64,000 nucleotides of DNA from Neobacillus sp. CF12. Lineage in GTDB: Bacteria; Bacillota; Bacilli; Bacillales; Cytobacillaceae. A program made the translations under genes and the position numbers. This document shows, piece by piece, positions 60,553 to 64,000 of this stretch (positions are counted from its first letter, which is position 1; each line of letters starts with the position of its first letter). The notes under the pieces are model-generated. The model was not told the DNA's origin. It was given only the letters and a program-made list of their open reading frames with translations, and ran no database searches. Where the stretch lies: positions 4,685,501-4,749,500 of the forward strand of contig NZ_JAUCEU010000007.1 of assembly GCF_030348765.1 (NCBI RefSeq). The letters run 5' to 3'.

Positions 60553-61044
60553 GTGGGAATTCGCAGAAAAAAATGTAATGTTAATATACCTTCTGATTGT
60601 GATTGCAGTGCTGTGTTTGATATTGATGTGGAGGTTACTGCCATTATTAATGGAATTCCTGAACAAGGAACATTATTTTTAGAAGGTATGATATGTCCTG
60701 ATTGTAATAACAAGAACAGTAATTTTGAATTTAGATTTCGTGATAATGACACTTCAGATGGTGATCAAAGTTTTACATTAAAAATACTTGGTTTAGATCC
60801 ACCACTTTGCGGTCCTATTAGCGGAAACGATACAATCACATTATGTGGTGTTGCGATTTTCGACCCTATCGAAGGTGATAAAGCAGTAGTAACGTTTCAA
60901 ATAACACTGCTGGAAACTCCTGGAGCTGGAGATGACGAAGTCCAAATTGTAATCTCAAGCTTATCATGTGGTATTACTCCAGTGTTAATTACAATATCTG
61001 AAAATTCAGTTCCAGATGAAGATATAACGATAGAGGATTGTTAG
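60553..61044 (+). CDS. Cysteine-containing protein of unknown function
   Basis: 163 residues, GTG start behind AAAAAGGAGTGAT. I do not recognise the family. It is acidic apart from a basic start (GIRRKKC), with two Cys-X-Cys or Cys-X2-Cys pairs (DCDC; CPDC), and predicted to be mostly beta. It has no signal peptide. AT-rich and host-like, unlike the integrase before it, so it may be cargo. A terminator follows. Confidence 0.65.
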   Translation: MGIRRKKCNVNIPSDCDCSAVFDIDVEVTAIINGIPEQGTLFLEGMICPDCNNKNSNFEFRFRDNDTSDGDQSFTLKILGLDPPLCGPISGNDTITLCGVAIFDPIEGDKAVVTFQITLLETPGAGDDEVQIVISSLSCGITPVLITISENSVPDEDITIEDC

Positions 61045-61079
61045 TACTTACCAAAAATCTAAGCAAAATGACTATTTCT

Positions 61080-61107
61080 AGGACCTTAATGGGTCCTTTT
61101 TATTTTT
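61080..61107 (+). terminator. Intrinsic terminator
   Basis: AGGACC / GGTCCT with a short loop and a T-rich tail after the gene at 60553. Confidence 0.8.
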
Positions 61108-61117
61108 GTATACATAC

Positions 61118-61139
61118 AGAACAGATGTTCGTATATAAT
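61118..61139 (+). promoter_or_regulatory. LexA (SOS) box and -10 of the YolD-like gene
   Basis: AGAACAGATGTTCG (61118-61131) fits CGAAC-N4-GTTCG with one mismatch and abuts a TATAAT (61134-61139), so LexA would overlap the promoter. Confidence 0.8.
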
Positions 61140-61169
61140 AGCATTAATAATACGAAGGAGATGATTGAT

Positions 61170-61508
61170 ATGGCAATTCGTGACCGCGGTAAAATTAAGT
61201 GGAATCCCGCATCATTCATGCCGGAGGGCTTTGCAATGACTCGAGATATGTACCAAGACCAAGCTCGCCAGGCTAAGCCGATACTGGACGACTATCAGAC
61301 GGAGGAGTTCGACTTACGCATTAAATACGCAATGGAATACAAACATGCGGTCAAGATTAGCGTATGGAATGACGGCTTCACTACGGACTATACTGGGCGT
61401 ATATATCGCGTTGATCCTATTACGCATGAGCTACGTATTGAGGTAAAGCCTGGCGAATACGAACGGGTGGCATTCGAAGATGTGTGCGCTGTAAAAGTTT
61501 TAAATTAG
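61170..61508 (+). CDS. YolD-like family protein
   Basis: 112 residues: MAIRDRGKIKWNPASFMPEG is the YolD-like signature, and the C-terminus (GRIYRVDPITHELRIE) keeps the family's beta strands. YolD-like proteins commonly accompany Y-family polymerases (UvrX/DinB) in mobile elements and are SOS induced, consistent with the LexA box upstream. No polymerase gene is adjacent here. AAGGAG lies 9 nt before the chosen ATG. Confidence 0.85.
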   Translation: MAIRDRGKIKWNPASFMPEGFAMTRDMYQDQARQAKPILDDYQTEEFDLRIKYAMEYKHAVKISVWNDGFTTDYTGRIYRVDPITHELRIEVKPGEYERVAFEDVCAVKVLN

Positions 61509-61570
61509 GTGAATTTGCCGTGACTAATAAGACAAGCCACCATATCTTATTAGAAAAGGAGGTTTTTAAT

Positions 61571-61873
61571 TTGGGTAAAAACCGAGAAAAAATTGAAAAA
61601 GAATGTGATTGTTGTTGCGTAGAAGGAATTAGAAAAGTCTTAGAGAAATTGCGGGATGAACCTACAATTTTTATATCTACATGTGGAGGAAGTCTAGTTG
61701 AAGGCAGAATTAAAAATCTGACTTGCGATATTGTAATGGTAGTACGACAGGTAGGTGATAATATCACTGAGCAATGGGTATCATTGTGTGAAATTGATAG
61801 GATTTTCCGTAATACTACGATTCCTGCCCCTACAGATGATCCTAATCCAGCCGATGCAGAAGACTTCAACTAA
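61571..61873 (+). CDS. Small cysteine-rich protein of unknown function
   Basis: 100 residues, TTG start behind AAAAGGAGG (an in-frame ATG 87 nt upstream overlaps the YolD gene and has no ribosome site). A charged N-terminus leads to CDCCC, then beta strands (TIFISTCGGSLVEGRIKNLTCDIVMVVRQVG...WVSLCEIDRIF) with an Sm-like or small-barrel look. Family not recognised. AT-rich like the gene at 60553, with which it shares a CDC-type motif. Confidence 0.6.
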   Translation: MGKNREKIEKECDCCCVEGIRKVLEKLRDEPTIFISTCGGSLVEGRIKNLTCDIVMVVRQVGDNITEQWVSLCEIDRIFRNTTIPAPTDDPNPADAEDFN

Positions 61874-62560
61874 CGGGTGCGTGTCTTGAACAATAGCGCG
61901 ACATTACGAATATACCTAATGGGGGTATATAATAGAAGAAACTCGGAATCATTACGATTTAGAAGGTAATACCGTGTAATGCTCCGGGATACTTACGGGG
62001 GTATGTGCGGAGGGGATGGCATGGTATAACGTAGAGGATTGCCGATAGTACCTGCGATAACATCAGCAAGAACGTCCTGGCAGACGGACCGCTTCCGAAC
62101 TCATAGGGCTACGGTGATCGCTGCATAAGTACGCACCAGCTCGTATATCTTACCGCCATACTTTATGCAATAACGGTGGGTATCTAGCGGAGCAGGGCAC
62201 GCACTAAATGGCGTAGGTATGCGGATGTATAAGATACTGCATAAACGGTATTATCTGCGCAGCTTACAAACGTTGATATAACAACGTTCTGATATCGGTT
62301 AATTACGGATAACGAACATTATACGTAATTATGTTGTATACGAATGTATAACGTACACAAACGGGATGAATACGATTTGGGCTTCGAATTAAATACGAGT
62401 CGAATAGTCGGAATTCCCCCAGGGCCGGGGTCGCAGGGCTCCTCCTTTGACGTTTGCAACTCACGCACAATTTTTCGTACTCAGGTAGCTATATCCATTG
62501 AAATTAGAAGACGTCATCTAAGAGTCGAAAGACGAACCAACGTTATTTAACAAATTTGTC
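61874..62560 (+). ncRNA. Candidate long structured non-coding RNA
   Basis: About 690 nt with frequent stops in all frames, CpG-rich phage-like composition, and many short helices: ATTAC/GTAAT (61950), GCATAAGTA with TAC(T)TTATGC (62123 with 62159), TACCGCC with GGTGGGTA, AACGTTG/CAACGTT (62269-62288) and ATTACG/CGTAAT (62302). The motif CTGCATAA recurs. A TATAAT near 61928 could be its promoter. Large ornate RNAs such as ROOL and GOLLD occur near tRNAs in prophages, but I cannot assign a class. It could also be a decayed gene. A short open frame at 62344-62550 inside it has no ribosome site. Confidence 0.35.
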
Positions 62561-62646
62561 CAAGTGTTACGGAAAAAATCTAAAACTTTTTGTATCCGCT
62601 TCTGTACGTTTTTCCGGTATACTAAGAGAAAAAAGTAGGGAAAAAA

Positions 62647-63000
62647 ATGATAATAAGGAAAATCAAAGTTGCTTTTCATACTTCAATTCTTTTTACATTT
62701 TTTATGTTCTTAATTTCTCTTCCTTCCATACTTAACGATCTTTCTTTTAGTGAACAAATAATACCTCAATATCTGGTTATATTAGTTTATTGTTTGATAG
62801 GAACTTATTTTTATGGTCTTCCAGTTTCTTTATTAGCTGAATGGGTTACATTAAAGCTTAAATTTTTTCGAATGATATTTTCAGGACTAATTCATATTGG
62901 GTTTGGTCTAATTACCTTCGGTTTTAGTGGCGATTTATTTTTCTTTATTTTTATCTGCTCTGTTTTATATTTTGTAATAGATGAAGTGTACCGAAGATAA
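62647..63000 (+). CDS. Small four-helix membrane protein (UPF0715-like)
   Basis: 117 residues with four hydrophobic helices and pattern FLISLPSILNDLSF, GLPVSLLAEW and YFVIDEVYRR, similar to the UPF0715 membrane proteins (YopD/YwlA type) found in SP-beta-like prophages. Very AT-rich compared with neighbouring phage DNA. Weak ribosome site (GTAGGG). TATACT at 62618 is a possible -10. Confidence 0.6.
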   Translation: MIIRKIKVAFHTSILFTFFMFLISLPSILNDLSFSEQIIPQYLVILVYCLIGTYFYGLPVSLLAEWVTLKLKFFRMIFSGLIHIGFGLITFGFSGDLFFFIFICSVLYFVIDEVYRR

Positions 63001-63135
63001 TTTTAAGATATATATACGTCGCATTTTCCTTCGAAATCGACATTATATGTAAAGGACACACAACGTACTTATTTCCTCGCAGGTATCGCCCCCAAGCTAC
63101 CGAATTCCTAACGTAGGAAAGCCGAGGTGATTACG

Positions 63136-63330
63136 ATGGTTTATCGTTATTATTCGAGAAGGTTTCCGATTAAGGTAACGATTTTTCACTACGATGAAGG
63201 TTATATGGCGATGGCGCACGATGGTACATGCGGTGTGCATAATTGTTACGCAGATACGAAGGAAGCTGCGGAGAAATTGGCGATGACAAGACTGATGGAA
63301 AAACTGAAAAAGGAGCATACGCAAAGATAG
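63136..63330 (+). CDS. Small phage-type protein, unknown
   Basis: 64 residues, MVYRYYSRRFPIKVTIFHYDEGYMAMAHDGTCGVHN..., start 5 nt after GAGGTGA. A short beta-then-helix protein of unrecognised family; the HYDEG..MAHDG.CGVHN pattern and helical C-terminus resemble small phage proteins of unknown function. Confidence 0.55.
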   Translation: MVYRYYSRRFPIKVTIFHYDEGYMAMAHDGTCGVHNCYADTKEAAEKLAMTRLMEKLKKEHTQR

Positions 63331-63355
63331 CCTCGTCAATGGACGGGGCTTTTAT
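63329..63355 (+). terminator. Hairpin between converging phage genes
   Basis: GCCTCGTC / GACGGGGC with a 4-nt loop and TTTTAT, just past the 64-aa gene and at the 3' end of the minus-strand regulators. Confidence 0.6.
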
Positions 63356-63582
63356 ACGTCGAAAAACATATCGCGGTCTACATCGTAACCCATTGACTTC
63401 AGAGCACGCTGCACCTTTACCCATGTAGAAATTTTCGGCGAGTAATTCTTATCGTTGCACATCCGAGTTAACGACATCTCACTTATCTGTGCTTTCTCTG
63501 CGACTTCCTTCTGAATTATGCCATTCCTATCGAGCCATTCTCCGAACTTACTTCGCGGTTTACCTAATCCGAACACGCTCAT
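63352..63582 (-). CDS. XRE family helix-turn-helix regulator
   Basis: 76 residues with a Cro/CI-type HTH (IQKEVAEKAQISEMSLTRMCNDKNYSPKISTWVKVQRAL). Second gene of a two-gene operon, overlapping the upstream XRE gene by 4 nt. Probably a phage repressor partner. Confidence 0.85.
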   Translation of the reverse strand: MSVFGLGKPRSKFGEWLDRNGIIQKEVAEKAQISEMSLTRMCNDKNYSPKISTWVKVQRALKSMGYDVDRDMFFDV

Positions 63583-63788
63583 TTAGGGTAATCTTCTTTC
63601 AACTTATATAAATCGTCAACCTTAACGCTTAATAAATTCGCTAGTTTAAATAGTTGCGGTGCAGTAGGATACGTCTTCCCCGTACACCAATTCGATAGAG
63701 TATTCCGCGAAATCTCCATATGTTCTTGTATATAATCCCGTCTATATCCCGACTCTTTTATTCGTTCGCCTATTACGCTAATTATCAT
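63579..63788 (-). CDS. XRE family helix-turn-helix regulator (repressor-like)
   Basis: 69 residues with HTH (YRRDYIQEHMEISRNTLSNWCTGKTYPTAPQLFKLANLLSVKVDDL). AGGTGAT is 5 nt before the ATG on the minus strand. Two tandem single-domain XRE proteins suggest an element-maintenance switch. The upstream region has AT-rich ATATGTCGAAAATATATAC, a possible operator. Confidence 0.88.
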   Translation of the reverse strand: MIISVIGERIKESGYRRDYIQEHMEISRNTLSNWCTGKTYPTAPQLFKLANLLSVKVDDLYKLKEDYPK

Positions 63789-64000
63789 GTTAGATCACCT
63801 AGTATATATTTTCGACATATCTCGTCCTAATCCTTTCACAAATTTGCCGTGCATCTTTGCACAAAATTTTGGTATGGACCTGCAATATTTAGGCGATATC
63901 CCATATCATTTACTATACGCATTACCAAACGGTCGCATCACGATAGGGCGTACGGTAGATAATCGCCTCTATCACTACTATGCCAACGTTCCTATTATTC
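63787..64000 (+). CDS. Possible divergent gene, runs off the window
   Basis: A frame of 71 codons without stop reaches the window end (…DIPYHLLYALPNGRITIGRTVDN…). The residue pattern looks protein-like. However its ATG overlaps the start of the minus-strand XRE gene by two bases and no ribosome site is visible, so the true start may lie further in (ATG 63874) or the frame may be chance. Confidence 0.3.
   Translation, partial: MLDHLVYIFDISRPNPFTNLPCIFAQNFGMDLQYLGDIPYHLLYALPNGRITIGRTVDNRLYHYYANVPII

Larger units (their letters stand above)
59200..64000 (+). mobile_element. Left part of an integrated phage-like element at tRNA-Arg
   Basis: A tyrosine integrase starts 149 nt after the tRNA, followed by small phage-type genes, an SOS-controlled YolD-like gene and two XRE regulators. 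The 3' end of the tRNA (GTTCGATTCCCTCCGAGCGC, 59201-59220) is the probable attL core. No second copy is visible, so the right end lies beyond the window. Whether it is a prophage, a satellite or an integrative conjugative element cannot be told from this part. Confidence 0.8.

Noticed and set aside
62344..62550. A 68-codon frame in the non-coding stretch
   Set aside because: No ribosome site, and it crosses hairpin-rich DNA; residues give no recognised pattern.

Overview
The window is a chromosomal segment of a low-GC Gram-positive bacterium of the family Bacillaceae (Bacillus/Neobacillus-like). The evidence is a Bacillus-type gene order (hpf, secA, prfB, yvjA, cccB, ftsEX, ctpB, minJ, csbA, uvrBA, yvlABD, nagAB-nagR, hprK-lgt-yvoD-ppaX-yvoF-hisZGDBHAFI, yvcD, trxB, yvcI-rapZ-yvcK-whiA-crh, clpP, tRNA-Arg), frequent GTG/TTG starts, strong AGGAGG ribosome sites, a Crh protein with Gln15, and LexA, CtsR and NagR sites of the Bacillus type.

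Layout: 1-3060 holds the 3' end of hpf, a DUF1028 gene, a small heme-copper-oxidase-like membrane protein, a frameshifted TPR gene and a 52-bp tandem repeat. secA follows on the minus strand, opposite to its usual direction beside hpf and prfB. Between secA and prfB lies an approximately 11-kb accessory block (6099-16808) devoted to multiheme c-type cytochromes: two membrane-anchored NapC/NrfH-like proteins (10 and 12 CXXCH motifs), a membrane TPR protein, a membrane NHL beta-propeller, a secreted hexaheme cytochrome with highly-expressed-gene codon usage, and two secreted octaheme proteins with Ig-like domains. Together they carry 44 CXXCH sites. No NrfA-type CXXCK motif is present. The best reading is a Gram-positive electron conduit from the quinone pool across the cell wall, possibly with an extracellular cytochrome polymer; this is the most interesting system in the window.

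16995-59220 is mostly core genome: prfB with its programmed +1 frameshift, the cell-division and wall genes ftsEX plus an M23 hydrolase, ctpB and minJ, a CadC/CDF metal-resistance pair, SOS-controlled uvrBA, the GlcNAc operon under NagR, the hprK-lgt operon, a complete histidine operon, and the trxB/rapZ/whiA/crh region. Intergenic gaps hold GC-rich palindromic elements with terminal inverted repeats (four copies, one with nested insertions and one forming the end of a coding sequence) and an internally deleted IS1182-type transposase.

59150-64000: a tRNA-Arg(CCG) gene is followed directly by a tyrosine integrase, an SOS-controlled YolD-like gene, small unknown genes, two XRE regulators and an approximately 700-bp non-coding, hairpin-rich stretch that may encode a structured RNA. 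This is the left end of an integrated phage-like element that runs beyond the window. Its DNA alternates between CpG/TACG-rich phage-like segments and AT-rich genes that look like cargo.
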